The translations under genes were made by a program, and so were the position numbers. Below the pieces are notes generated by a model, which made no database searches, had not been told where the DNA came from, and saw only the letters and a program-made list of their open reading frames with translations. Shown here one piece after another: positions 27,815 through 35,636 of a stretch of 64,000 bases of DNA (position 1 is its first letter; every line of letters starts with the position of its first letter). The stretch is from Aestuariimicrobium sp. p3-SID1156 (GTDB lineage Bacteria; Actinomycetota; Actinomycetes; Propionibacteriales; Propionibacteriaceae), in the NCBI RefSeq assembly GCF_025144225.1, contig NZ_JALXXB010000012.1, positions 1 through 64,000 on the forward strand. The letters are read 5' to 3'.

Positions 27815-29091
27815 TGTCGTTGACGGGGATCAACGCTGGCAGGTTGCTTCCAGCATGGGAACCAGGACCTGGTTGATGCTCCAACGCCCCTCGACGCTGG
27901 ACAGGTCGCGCCCGATGGCACCCGCGAGATCGAACGCTTCCCGTCAGCGGAGGTGAAGGCGACGCTGAGAGTGCCCATCGCAGCCCCGTCGTGGCCGTAG
28001 AACCAGGGCTCCGCACCAGCCGACGGGCAGGGGCCGGGGATGCGGTAGAGCCCAAGCCCGTACTGCAGGGCCCCGGAGGAGGCCGGCGTGGACATCTGGG
28101 CCAGCAGCGGTCGGCTGATGAGGCGGCCCGAGACGAGGGCGCGCGTGAAGCTGTTCAGGTCCTCGGTGGTCGACAGCACAGCACCTGCCGCGCCGAAGAC
28201 ATCCGGGTCGAAGGTGTCCAGCTCCATCCATCCGTCGCTGCCGCCCAGCCAGGCGTCCTCGGCGAGGCTGGGGCCCTTGAGCCCGGGGTCGGTCAGGTAG
28301 GAGCTGTGCTTCATGCCTGCCGGACGGAAGACTCGCTGCTGGAGCAGTTGCTGGAGCGGCTGCTTGTTCTGGGTCTCCAACAACATGCCGAGGGCGATGT
28401 AACCAGCATTGGAGTAGAGGAACTTGCCCGGCTCGGTCCAGGGCACCGCGTTGACCAGGTCAATGTGCTGTTGCGGGGTGTAGTCGCGGCTCAGGGCCGC
28501 GACGAGTTCGGCTTCTGAGGTGGGGTCCTTGACCTGGGCGGCGAGCAGTTCAGCGGTGCCATTGGGGACGCCCGCCGTGTGGCTGAGCAGCTGTCGGAAG
28601 GTCACGTCCTGGTGTGCCGGGAACAGGTGCGGCATCACCGTGGCGACGCGCTGGTCCAGCGACCAGACACCCCGGTCGACCTCCTGCAGCACCAGGGTGG
28701 CGATCATCATCTTGGTGTTGCTGGCCACGCGGAAGCGGTCCTGGCGTCCGGCCGGCGCGCCGCGGTCCTTGTCACGCAGACCTGCGGCACCGCTCCAGCT
28801 CAGGGCGGGGGTCTGGACGCGGGCGGTCGCGCCGGTGGCACCGGACTGCACCATCTGCGCCAGCGCGGCGTCCAGGGCACGAGTGGTCTCGGTGGCGCGA
28901 CCGGGTGGGGTCTTCTTCTGCTTGATGCGGGTGGCTGCCGACGTGGCAGCCGAGGTGATCTGCCGAGCCTGGGTGGAGTTGTCGGCTCCGCGTGGCGACT
29001 GCCGGGGTGCAGCCTCAGCGGGGAGGGCCAGGCTCAGCGCGCAGGCGGCGGCGGCCAGGCCGGTGAGGACGCGACGGGCGGGGCTGGGCAT
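27811..29091 (-). CDS. Secreted serine hydrolase (beta-lactamase / D-Ala-D-Ala carboxypeptidase family), frameshifted at the C-terminus
   Basis: An exported class-C-type penicillin-recognising enzyme. It has a signal peptide (residues 1-28), the catalytic SxxK as SNTK at 124-127, the YxN motif in KFLYSNAGYIALG and the HxG-type YGHDGAAMGT near the C-terminus. The frame as read ends at 27811, inside the terminator hairpin, with an unnatural tail (ISRVPSGATCPASRG). After ADGKR near 27935-27942, the next frame instead reads FDLAGAIGRDLSSVEGRW and then SINQVLVPMLEATCQR, ending at 27830 just before the terminator. This is the expected family ending, so one base appears to be missing in the gene or in the assembly. 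The catalytic core is intact. Confidence 0.82.
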   Translation of the reverse strand: MPSPARRVLTGLAAAACALSLALPAEAAPRQSPRGADNSTQARQITSAATSAATRIKQKKTPPGRATETTRALDAALAQMVQSGATGATARVQTPALSWSGAAGLRDKDRGAPAGRQDRFRVASNTKMMIATLVLQEVDRGVWSLDQRVATVMPHLFPAHQDVTFRQLLSHTAGVPNGTAELLAAQVKDPTSEAELVAALSRDYTPQQHIDLVNAVPWTEPGKFLYSNAGYIALGMLLETQNKQPLQQLLQQRVFRPAGMKHSSYLTDPGLKGPSLAEDAWLGGSDGWMELDTFDPDVFGAAGAVLSTTEDLNSFTRALVSGRLISRPLLAQMSTPASSGALQYGLGLYRIPGPCPSAGAEPWFYGHDGAAMGTLSVAFTSADGKRSISRVPSGATCPASRGVGASTRSWFPCWKQPASVDPRQRQ

Positions 29092-29156
29092 CGGTGAGTA
29101 CCTCTCGACAAGTCGGACGGGTCCACCGAAAACCTAACGCGCGAGCGGTTCACCCT

Positions 29157-29230
29157 CAGTCGGTGACGCCCTCCCCGAACCCGCGGTACAACCAGCGCGG
29201 CAGCGGATTGCAATCCAGCCACGGTGAGGT
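29157..29230 (-). pseudogene. Remnant: 3' tail copy of the transglutaminase-like gene
   Basis: On the minus strand this stretch encodes CNPLPRWLYRGFGEGVTD and a stop. It is nearly the same, base for base, as the end of the gene at 30350-30979 (ERKPLPRWLYRRFGEGVTE). The match covers about 75 bases and then stops. There is no start codon or upstream part, so it is a leftover of duplication and deletion. Confidence 0.8.
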
Positions 29231-29303
29231 GGCCGTGTGGAATGTCGTCAACTGGCCCGACGTCGCTGAGCGCCTCTCCCGCACCCAGGGCCCCATCCCC
29301 TGA
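29229..29303 (+). pseudogene. Remnant: 3' tail copy of sodA
   Basis: Encodes VAVWNVVNWPDVAERLSR, then TQGPIP and a stop, against WWNVVNWADVAERLTRARGTQGLIA at the end of sodA. The DNA is almost the same (TGGAATGTCGTCAACTGG is shared) apart from a few changes and a six-base gap. The rest of sodA is absent. It directly abuts the other tail remnant, and both point outward from a shared junction near 29225. Confidence 0.82.
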
Positions 29304-29510
29304 CGGTTCTCCGCAATCCCTGGACGTGGATATTCCCGCATCAGCCGCGGGGTTTCTCCACCTTCCTAAGTTTCTCGTTAAACTCTCCTGAAATTCCTTG
29401 ACCGCTCATCCTCGTGCTGTTTTGCTCTGGGCCACGGGTTGGCGCCCACTCGACTCATCGGGGCCCCGACGCTGCGGCTCTTGACCCGTCACCTTGGACT
29501 GGAGTATCTC

Positions 29511-30152
29511 ATGGACAGAAAATTCTCTCGCCGCTTGGCTCTGGTCGCGACAGGCGCTGCAGGACTTGCGGCGTTCGGTTACGTCGCCACTCGCTCTCGG
29601 CAGCCATCAATCGTTGACATCACAGCTGACTATCCCTACTTCGCCAACCTTGATGACATCGCCGCGGCAGCAGATGCGGTCGTCGTCGCCCAGTACCTTT
29701 CCTCGCACGAGGAACTCATGCTACCCGACGCACACGGAGGAGATCTTCCCAAGGATCCCCAGCGGGGCATCACTCTGAGCGAGGAGCAACGCCGCGACAT
29801 GGGGGTTCCAAGCACCATCAGTGTCATGAGTGTGTCACGTGTTCTCAAGGGGTCGCTGAAGCCCGGTGAGCAGATCAAAGTGACGCAACTGGGAGGAACC
29901 AGGGACGGCACCCGCTTTCGCGAGTCCAGCACACCGCTCTTGGGCAAATTTGCAGAGAAAGTGCCGAACAAGACATTCCTATTGACGCTGAAAAAGTATG
30001 GCGATGTCTACGATGCCATCAATCCAACCATGGGAATTCATGGAGTCGATCCGCAGGGTGGTCTCTTGACGCTGGACGCTCGAGACGGTGCGGTCCTGGC
30101 CGCCACGAGCGGAACGAGGCGCCTCACGGTCGAGGACTTGGAGCAGCCTTGA
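29511..30152 (+). CDS. Exported protein of unknown function
   Basis: I do not recognise the family. The 213-residue product begins MDRKFSRRLALVATGAAGLAAFGY, a Tat-like or Sec signal with a twin arginine. The rest is soluble, with a central ISVMSVSRVLKGSLKPGEQIKVTQLGG segment suggesting a small beta-rich domain. The ATG at 29511 has GGAG six bases upstream; an open frame from 29439 is less likely. Base composition is visibly lower in GC than the neighbours and codons such as AAA and TTG are frequent, which hints at acquisition from elsewhere. It lies between the tail remnants and a strong terminator, alone on its transcript. Confidence 0.6.
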   Translation: MDRKFSRRLALVATGAAGLAAFGYVATRSRQPSIVDITADYPYFANLDDIAAAADAVVVAQYLSSHEELMLPDAHGGDLPKDPQRGITLSEEQRRDMGVPSTISVMSVSRVLKGSLKPGEQIKVTQLGGTRDGTRFRESSTPLLGKFAEKVPNKTFLLTLKKYGDVYDAINPTMGIHGVDPQGGLLTLDARDGAVLAATSGTRRLTVEDLEQP

Positions 30153-30160
30153 CTCCGCAT

Positions 30161-30202
30161 GCATGAAGAACGTCCCCCCTGAGGAGGGGACGTTCTTCAT
30201 GC
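30161..30202 (+). terminator. Strong hairpin terminator
   Basis: GCATGAAGAACGTCCCC pairs perfectly with GGGGACGTTCTTCATGC around a short CCTGAGGA loop; TTAT follows. It ends the transcript of the exported protein and could also act on the opposite strand. Confidence 0.88.
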
Positions 30203-30349
30203 TTATCGGTGGTCGGCGAGGGCAAGTCCCGTCCCGCTTGGGGCCACGGCGCGATCGATACTACGGCCTCATGGGAGCCGAACAGATCACAGCTATTGGG
30301 AGGTGCTGAGACCGAATGCCTACCGCTGGCGGGGATGAAGGCGGACAGC

Positions 30350-30979
30350 TCACTCGGTGACGCCCTCCCCGAAGCGGCGGTACAACCAGCGCGGCAGGGG
30401 TTTGCGTTCCAGCCACGATCGCCAGGTGGCTGCCACCGCGATCGGCGCCAGCCCCAGCGTGGTGTCGACATAGGTCAACCCGCGGAAGGGACGCACCGGG
30501 GTCATCGGGGTGAACTCCACGTCCCCGGCGGTGTTCTCGATCTTGGACGCGCAGACATCGCGCGTGTCGCCATCGATGGTGACGTGCAGCCAGGTGTGGC
30601 CGACATGCCACCACGGGGCCCGGTCCAGGCGCACCCGGGCGGCGTGGACGGTCCGGACTGTGAAGCCGAGTGCCCGCAGCACCCTGGCCAGGGCGGTGTT
30701 GTACTGGTTCGACTGGCCCCGGCTGCGCTCGAAGGCCTGCCGGGGTGTTTCCCACCAGTGGTAGGCCGAGTAGTAGGAGTACTTGCGAAAGACCAGGTGG
30801 GTGGCCTCGTCGACCAGGTCCCAGCCCCGTGTCCCGGTGGCGCGACAGTGAGCGACCGCGTCCTCGATCGTCTCGATGCCATCGGGGGTCAAGCGGTCCG
30901 GTTTCGGGGCAGCTGCCACCACCGGCGCCACGGCCGCTGCCAGGGCAGCCGCGACCAGGCCGACACGCTTCAGCCTCAT
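30350..30979 (-). CDS. Exported transglutaminase-like fold protein lacking the usual cysteine
   Basis: A 209-residue protein with a signal peptide (residues 1-24). The middle resembles the transglutaminase-like core: GQSNQYNTALARVLRALGF at 88-106 stands where family enzymes have GQC...LLRALG, followed by GHTWLHV (H128) and RDVCAS (D141). The nucleophile position reads Ser (S90), so it may be inactive as a thiol enzyme, or the likeness may be only structural. Its start overlaps the stop of the glycosyltransferase gene by four bases, which implies a joint role at the cell envelope. Its 3' end is duplicated as the remnant at 29157-29230. Confidence 0.6.
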   Translation of the reverse strand: MRLKRVGLVAAALAAAVAPVVAAAPKPDRLTPDGIETIEDAVAHCRATGTRGWDLVDEATHLVFRKYSYYSAYHWWETPRQAFERSRGQSNQYNTALARVLRALGFTVRTVHAARVRLDRAPWWHVGHTWLHVTIDGDTRDVCASKIENTAGDVEFTPMTPVRPFRGLTYVDTTLGLAPIAVAATWRSWLERKPLPRWLYRRFGEGVTE

Positions 30980-32157
30980 CCTTTTCCCCTTCCGTTGCGT
31001 GCGAAGCGGCGGCGAGGACTGCCGCCCTCCTCCGCCAGTCGAGTGTGCAGTTCGAGCATCTTGTCCACGCTGTTGGCCCAGCTGTACTGCTCCGCCCTCG
31101 CCCGCGAGGCGACACGCAGCTCGGGCCCCAAGCGGGCGATCAGGCGCTCGGTGGCATCAGCGATGCCGCTGGCATGCGGCGGCCCGAACTCCCCGCTGGT
31201 CGGGTCGACCAGTTCGTGGGCGCCGCCACGGTTGCTGGTCACCACCGGAGTGCCGCAGGCCAGCGCCTCGAGCACCGCCAGGCCGAAGGTCTCGGCCGGG
31301 CAGACCGAATAGGAGATGTCGCTGTTGGCGAACCGACGCGCGACCTCCTCGCGTCCCTTGACGAAACCGTGGAAGACCACCGGGGCGTCCCCGGCGAGCT
31401 CGCGCAGCGGCTCGGTGTCGGGCCCGGTGCCGTACATGTTCAACTCGATCGGGACGCCGCGGCGATGCAGCTCAACGGCGGCCGCCACCCCCAGTTGCGG
31501 GCTCTTCTCGTGCGACATCCGGCCCACGTAGCAGAGCTGGACAGGACGCTGGAAGCTCCCATCAGGACCCAGGACAGGGCCGTTCTCGACATCGCGGCGG
31601 TCCGGCCGGAAGTTCTCCAGGTCCACACCGAGGGGGACGTACCAGAGCTTCGCGCCCGTGTGGGCGAACTCCTCGGCGGCATAGCGGGAGGTGACGACGA
31701 CCGCGTCGAACTCCTTGCTGAGGCGACGATTGAGGGCGCCGACCGCGGCCTCCACGCCGAACTGGCTGCGGAACCACATCGAGAGCATGTCGTCCAGCCG
31801 CTCGTGGCTGAACAGCGCTGCCCCGAGCCCACGGCGATGGGCCCACCTGGCAGCCGGCGAGAGCGTCCACTTGTCGGAGACCTCGATGGAGGTCGGCTGG
31901 AACCGGTCCAGCACGTCGAGGGCACGCCAGGGCGTGGCGATCATGCGGTAGTCCTTGTGCAGGCGCGGGGCACGGACGGTGATGACCTGGCCCAGTTCGG
32001 TCTCCGTGACCGAGTCCTCCTTGCCCGGGATCACCAGGATGCGCTCATGTCCTGCCTCGACATAGCCCTTGCCCAGGGCGTCGATGGCGACGCGCATCCC
32101 GCCGGAGACGGGGCCCACGAAGTTCGCGAGCTGGGCAATGCGCAATCGAGGAGGCAC
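30976..32157 (-). CDS. GT4-family glycosyltransferase, PimC-like
   Basis: A 393-residue GT-B fold glycosyltransferase. The N-terminal NFVGPVSGGMRVAIDALG loop binds the donor diphosphate. YVPLGVDLENFRPDRR marks the start of the second domain, and CPAETFGLAVLEALACGTPVV is the E(x7)E motif of family 4. The N-terminus resembles the mycobacterial mannosyltransferase PimC, which adds mannose to phosphatidylinositol mannosides; that function is likely but not proven by sequence. No signal peptide or membrane segment, so it acts on the inner face of the membrane. It is first in a two-gene operon with the transglutaminase-like gene. Confidence 0.8.
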   Translation of the reverse strand: MPPRLRIAQLANFVGPVSGGMRVAIDALGKGYVEAGHERILVIPGKEDSVTETELGQVITVRAPRLHKDYRMIATPWRALDVLDRFQPTSIEVSDKWTLSPAARWAHRRGLGAALFSHERLDDMLSMWFRSQFGVEAAVGALNRRLSKEFDAVVVTSRYAAEEFAHTGAKLWYVPLGVDLENFRPDRRDVENGPVLGPDGSFQRPVQLCYVGRMSHEKSPQLGVAAAVELHRRGVPIELNMYGTGPDTEPLRELAGDAPVVFHGFVKGREEVARRFANSDISYSVCPAETFGLAVLEALACGTPVVTSNRGGAHELVDPTSGEFGPPHASGIADATERLIARLGPELRVASRARAEQYSWANSVDKMLELHTRLAEEGGSPRRRFARNGRGKG

Positions 32158-32231
32158 GTCGCCCAGCCTATCGGGAGCGGAGGCGTCAGCTGGGGGCAGA
32201 AGCGGCGGGGTGTACGTGTGGGAGCACCGAC

Positions 32232-33314
32232 TCAGGACTCGCCGAAGACCCAGCTCAGCGCCTCCACGGCCGCTCCCCGGGCCCAGAAGTCGAAACCGGT
32301 TTCATGGATCTCGACCGGTAGCTCACACGCCAGCGGGTGGCGGTACTCGGCCACCCCGCGGGCCAGGGCATCCTCATGCCCACGCAGCAGGTGGGCGGAT
32401 TCGCCGGCGACCAGCGCCCGCTGGGGGAAGGTGAAGGCGGAGGCCTGGCCTATCAGGCACCCGAGGCGGTGTGCTGCTTCCTCCAGCCCCGGGGCGCCGG
32501 GCTCCAGCTCGCTGAACTGCGGCAGCCCGTCCAGCAGCGGCCCGACCATCGAGCCATGGCCGGAGTCTGCGTCCACGACCACCCTGCGGTCGACCACCAA
32601 CGAGTAGCCGACGCCGATCCCGATGGTCACCACGATGAACCGGTCGGACGCCAGACCCAGTCCGAACCAGAGTTCTGCACGCGCGAGGGCGGCGAGGTCG
32701 TTCTCGAGTCGCACCGGCAGACCGGTCGCGTGTTCGAGCAGGTCGGCCAGCGGGACGTCCTCCCAGCCCAGGAAGGGCGCGCGCTGGACGGTCCGCCCAT
32801 CGGGCACATTGCCACCCATGGACACCCCCACAGCAATCAGCTCGCCCGGGACTTCGGTCAGCTCCGTCCGCAGTTCGGCCACCAATGCCGCAATGTCAGC
32901 GACTGCGCGGTCCAGGTCGACCACCCCTGAGCGGGTTTCCACCGGGCGGGTTCGGGACGCCAGCACGCGGGCGGTCAGGTCGGTCACCACGACGGTCACC
33001 TCGGCATGGGTGAGGGCCACGCCCACCAGGAGGCCGGCCGCGGGCACTGCTTTGAGCGGGATCGAGGGGCGGCCCTGCGCCTCGCGTTCACCGTCCGAAG
33101 AACCGCCGGATCGCCCGTACTGCGGGCGTCCCTCGACGACCAGACCGGCCCGCAGGAGCGGCACCACCATGCGACTGAGGCTCGCCGGGGAAAGGCCCAG
33201 GGCAGCGGTCAGCTGCGTCCGAGACGCCGGCCCGAAACGCAACAACTGCAGCAGGATTCGCCGCGACGAATCGGGCAGCCTCCCCCACCCCTTCGGCAAC
33301 GAATCGGCAAGCAT
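32232..33314 (-). CDS. ROK-family transcriptional regulator
   Basis: Likely the sugar-responsive regulator of the divergent ABC importer. The 360-residue protein has an N-terminal winged helix (about residues 18-62, RTQLTAALGLSPASLSRMV) and a ROK domain with VSMGGNVPDG, LENDLAALARAELW and GIGVGYSLVV. The zinc site normal for ROK proteins (GH...CxCGxxGCxE) is not conserved: GHGSMVGPLL is followed by a stretch without cysteines. The ATG at 33314 gives MLADSLPKG, directly next to the HTH; the frame is open further up, but that overlaps the divergent gene. With only 79 bases between the two genes, shared control is likely. Confidence 0.85.
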   Translation of the reverse strand: MLADSLPKGWGRLPDSSRRILLQLLRFGPASRTQLTAALGLSPASLSRMVVPLLRAGLVVEGRPQYGRSGGSSDGEREAQGRPSIPLKAVPAAGLLVGVALTHAEVTVVVTDLTARVLASRTRPVETRSGVVDLDRAVADIAALVAELRTELTEVPGELIAVGVSMGGNVPDGRTVQRAPFLGWEDVPLADLLEHATGLPVRLENDLAALARAELWFGLGLASDRFIVVTIGIGVGYSLVVDRRVVVDADSGHGSMVGPLLDGLPQFSELEPGAPGLEEAAHRLGCLIGQASAFTFPQRALVAGESAHLLRGHEDALARGVAEYRHPLACELPVEIHETGFDFWARGAAVEALSWVFGES

Positions 33315-33317
33315 GTA

Positions 33318-33351
33318 TTGACAGTAGCTTATTTGCGGGGTGAAACTAAGC
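33318..33351 (+). promoter_or_regulatory. Promoter and candidate ROK operator of the sugar-uptake operon
   Basis: TTGACA (33318-33323) and TGAAAC (33341-33346) are 17 bases apart. An inverted repeat, GCTTATTT (33327-33334) with AAACTAAGC (33343-33351), lies across the spacer and the -10 box, a position in which a bound repressor would block transcription. AT-rich half-sites of this kind are typical of ROK regulators. The ROK gene starts four bases to the left. Confidence 0.55.
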
Positions 33352-33393
33352 AAGGATCGAGTACCGCATCCATCGCCTTCGAAGGAGAAGAAG

Positions 33394-34641
33394 ATGATCC
33401 GACCAACCCGCCGGGCGGTCCTGCTCGGCGCCGCAGGGGTCGCGGCCGCGTCCGGCCTGAGCGGCTGCAGCTCAGGCGGTGACTCGAAGAACCTGGAGTT
33501 CTTCCAGTTCAAGTCCGAGGCCATCACGCTGTTCGACCAGATCTTGCGGGAGTACAACAGCGGCCACGACGTCCACTTCAAGCAGAACTTCCAGGCCGAC
33601 AATGTCACCGCCCTGCGGGTGCGCCTGGTCAAGGAGGACATGCCGGACGCCATCACCATCAACGGCGACTACAACTACGGTTCACTGGCCCGTTCCGGCG
33701 TCTTCTACGACTTCGCCAGGACCAAGCTGCTGGACCACGTACAGGAGGGCGTGGCCAAGATCCTCCCCTCCCTGGGCACCGGGGGCGAGGGACAGGTCAA
33801 CGGCCTCCCGCTGTCGACCAATGGCTCGGGCGTGATCTACAACAAGACCGTCTTCGACAAGCACGGCGCCACGCCGCCGAAGACCTGGGGCGAGTTCATC
33901 GAGCTGTGCGACATGTTCACCGCCAAGAAGGTCAACCCCTTCTACTGGGGCTTCAAGGACAACTGGACCGGCGCACCGATGTTCAGCTCCATCTCCGGGG
34001 GCTACCTCACCGAGGGCGTGGCGACCTGGTACGACAAGCGGCTCAAGGGCGAGGCCGGCTTCGACCACCTCAAGCCCGTCATGGAGAAGATGCTGAAGCT
34101 GGCCAGCTACGGCAACTCCAACAAGTTCGAGCTGGGCTACAACGATGCCAACCAGGGCTTCGCCCAGGGCAAGGCGGCGATGTACCTCCACGGCACCTAC
34201 GCCATTCCGGCGATCCGCAGCTACAACCCCGACGTGAAGCTCGGCACCTACGCGACCCCCGCGGAGGACGAGAAGGACACCCGGGTCGTCTCCGGCGTGG
34301 ACGTCGCCCTGCTGCTCCCCCAGGCGCCCCGCCATGAGAAGGAGAGCCTGCAGTTCATGGAGTACCTCATGGAGCCCAAAAACATGACCGCCTACTGCGA
34401 TGCGCAGGTCGCCTACCCCACCCTCAAGGAACTCAAGCCCCAGGACGAGGCCCTCCAGGGCCTGCAGCCCTACTTCGACGCCGACCGGGTGGCCACCTAC
34501 TCCGACCACAACTTCCCGCAGGGGATGAACTTCAACAACTACCTGCAGCAATTCCTCATCAACCGCGACGTGAACGGTTTCGTGAGGACCCTCGACGAGC
34601 AGTGGAACAAGGTCACTGCCCGACTCGCCCAGACCCGCTGA
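33394..34641 (+). CDS. Sugar ABC transporter substrate-binding lipoprotein
   Basis: The extracellular receptor of a carbohydrate importer. The 415-residue protein is a family-1 (MalE-like) solute-binding protein. Its N-terminus MIRPTRRAVLLGAAG with the lipobox LSGC (Cys about 29) indicates a Tat-exported lipoprotein. Family stretches include LPLSTNGSGVIYNKTVFDKHG, KTWGEFIELCDMF and FAQGKAAMYLHGTYA. GAAGGAG stands six bases before the ATG. The alpha-glucosidase at the end of the operon suggests an alpha-linked glucose oligosaccharide such as maltose, isomaltose or trehalose as substrate. Confidence 0.9.
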   Translation: MIRPTRRAVLLGAAGVAAASGLSGCSSGGDSKNLEFFQFKSEAITLFDQILREYNSGHDVHFKQNFQADNVTALRVRLVKEDMPDAITINGDYNYGSLARSGVFYDFARTKLLDHVQEGVAKILPSLGTGGEGQVNGLPLSTNGSGVIYNKTVFDKHGATPPKTWGEFIELCDMFTAKKVNPFYWGFKDNWTGAPMFSSISGGYLTEGVATWYDKRLKGEAGFDHLKPVMEKMLKLASYGNSNKFELGYNDANQGFAQGKAAMYLHGTYAIPAIRSYNPDVKLGTYATPAEDEKDTRVVSGVDVALLLPQAPRHEKESLQFMEYLMEPKNMTAYCDAQVAYPTLKELKPQDEALQGLQPYFDADRVATYSDHNFPQGMNFNNYLQQFLINRDVNGFVRTLDEQWNKVTARLAQTR

Positions 34642-34664
34642 CCAGGGCCGACAGGAGGAATGTC

Positions 34665-35636
34665 ATGAGCATCGCATCATCGACCCAGAGCACGTCAGCA
34701 CCCGACGCCCCACGCGGTGAGGGCGGCCGCGGCTGGACCGCCGAGGAACTCAAGCAGCTCTCCAGCACCGAGGGCCGCAAGAAGATCGACCCGGCCCACC
34801 TGTGGATGATCGTCCCCGCAGTGGTCCTGTTCACCGGGCTGCTGATCTACCCCCTGCTGCAGGGCATCTTCTACACCTTCACCAATTACCAGGGCTATGG
34901 CCAGTGGCGCTTCGTCGGGCTGACCAACTACATCAACCTATTCCAGGACGACATCATCTGGCAGTCCTACGGGTTCACCTTCCTGTACGCCATCAGCGCC
35001 ACCGTGCTCACGAACGTGATCGCGCTGTTCCTGGCGGTGATGCTGAACTCCAAGATCGTCGGACGCAATGGGTGGCGTGGGCTGTACTTTCTGCCCAACA
35101 TCCTGCCCGTGCTGATCGTTGCCTACATCTTCAGCTACCTGTTCACCAACAACCTGCCCAAGCTCGGGCAGTGGCTGGGGTGGGAATGGTTGTCGACCTC
35201 GCTGCTGGCCAATGAGCAACTCGCCTGGCTCGCGATCGTCTTCGTCGGCGTCTGGCAGGGCGTGGCCTTCACCACCATCATCTACCTCGCCGGGCTGCAG
35301 ACCATCCCCGAGGAGGTCTACGAGGCGTCCTCACTCGATGGCGCCGGCACCTGGAAGAAGTTCACCCAGATCACCTTCCCGCTGATCATGGGCTTCTTCA
35401 CCATCAACGTCGTGCTCAGTTTCAAGAACTCCCTGGGCGTCTTCGACCAGGTGGTCGCCATGACCAATGGTGGGCCGGGCACCTCCACCCAGTCGATCGC
35501 CTTCCTGATCTTCAAGAACGGCTTCCAGGGCGGCGAGTACGCCTACCAGACCGCCAATGGCGTCGTGTACTTCATCATCCTGATCGTCCTGAGCTTCGCC
35601 CAGCTGAAGTTCCTCCAGTCGAGGGAGCAAATCTGA
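34665..35636 (+). CDS. Sugar ABC transporter permease (MalF type)
   Basis: A membrane channel subunit of 323 residues. A soluble N-terminal tail of about 45 residues is followed by six hydrophobic helices. The EAA loop that contacts the ATPase reads YEASSLDGAGTWKKFTQITF. AGGAGGAA lies five bases before the ATG at 34665; the open frame beginning earlier overlaps the receptor gene. The stop overlaps the next permease start (TGATG). Confidence 0.93.
   Translation: MSIASSTQSTSAPDAPRGEGGRGWTAEELKQLSSTEGRKKIDPAHLWMIVPAVVLFTGLLIYPLLQGIFYTFTNYQGYGQWRFVGLTNYINLFQDDIIWQSYGFTFLYAISATVLTNVIALFLAVMLNSKIVGRNGWRGLYFLPNILPVLIVAYIFSYLFTNNLPKLGQWLGWEWLSTSLLANEQLAWLAIVFVGVWQGVAFTTIIYLAGLQTIPEEVYEASSLDGAGTWKKFTQITFPLIMGFFTINVVLSFKNSLGVFDQVVAMTNGGPGTSTQSIAFLIFKNGFQGGEYAYQTANGVVYFIILIVLSFAQLKFLQSREQI

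Larger units (their letters stand above)
29092..29510. other. Intergenic stretch holding two decayed gene tails
   Basis: Apart from the two fragments listed separately (29157-29230 and 29229-29303) I see no gene here. A TAGGTT box on the minus strand (29131-29136) may belong to the serine hydrolase promoter. The right third (29304-29510) is noticeably richer in A and T than the surroundings and leads to the exported protein at 29511. Confidence 0.6.

Noticed and set aside
29094..29303. Possible small protein of 69 residues ending like SodA
   Set aside because: Only the last 25 codons resemble anything (the end of sodA); the rest is antisense to another tail fragment. Treated as remnants.
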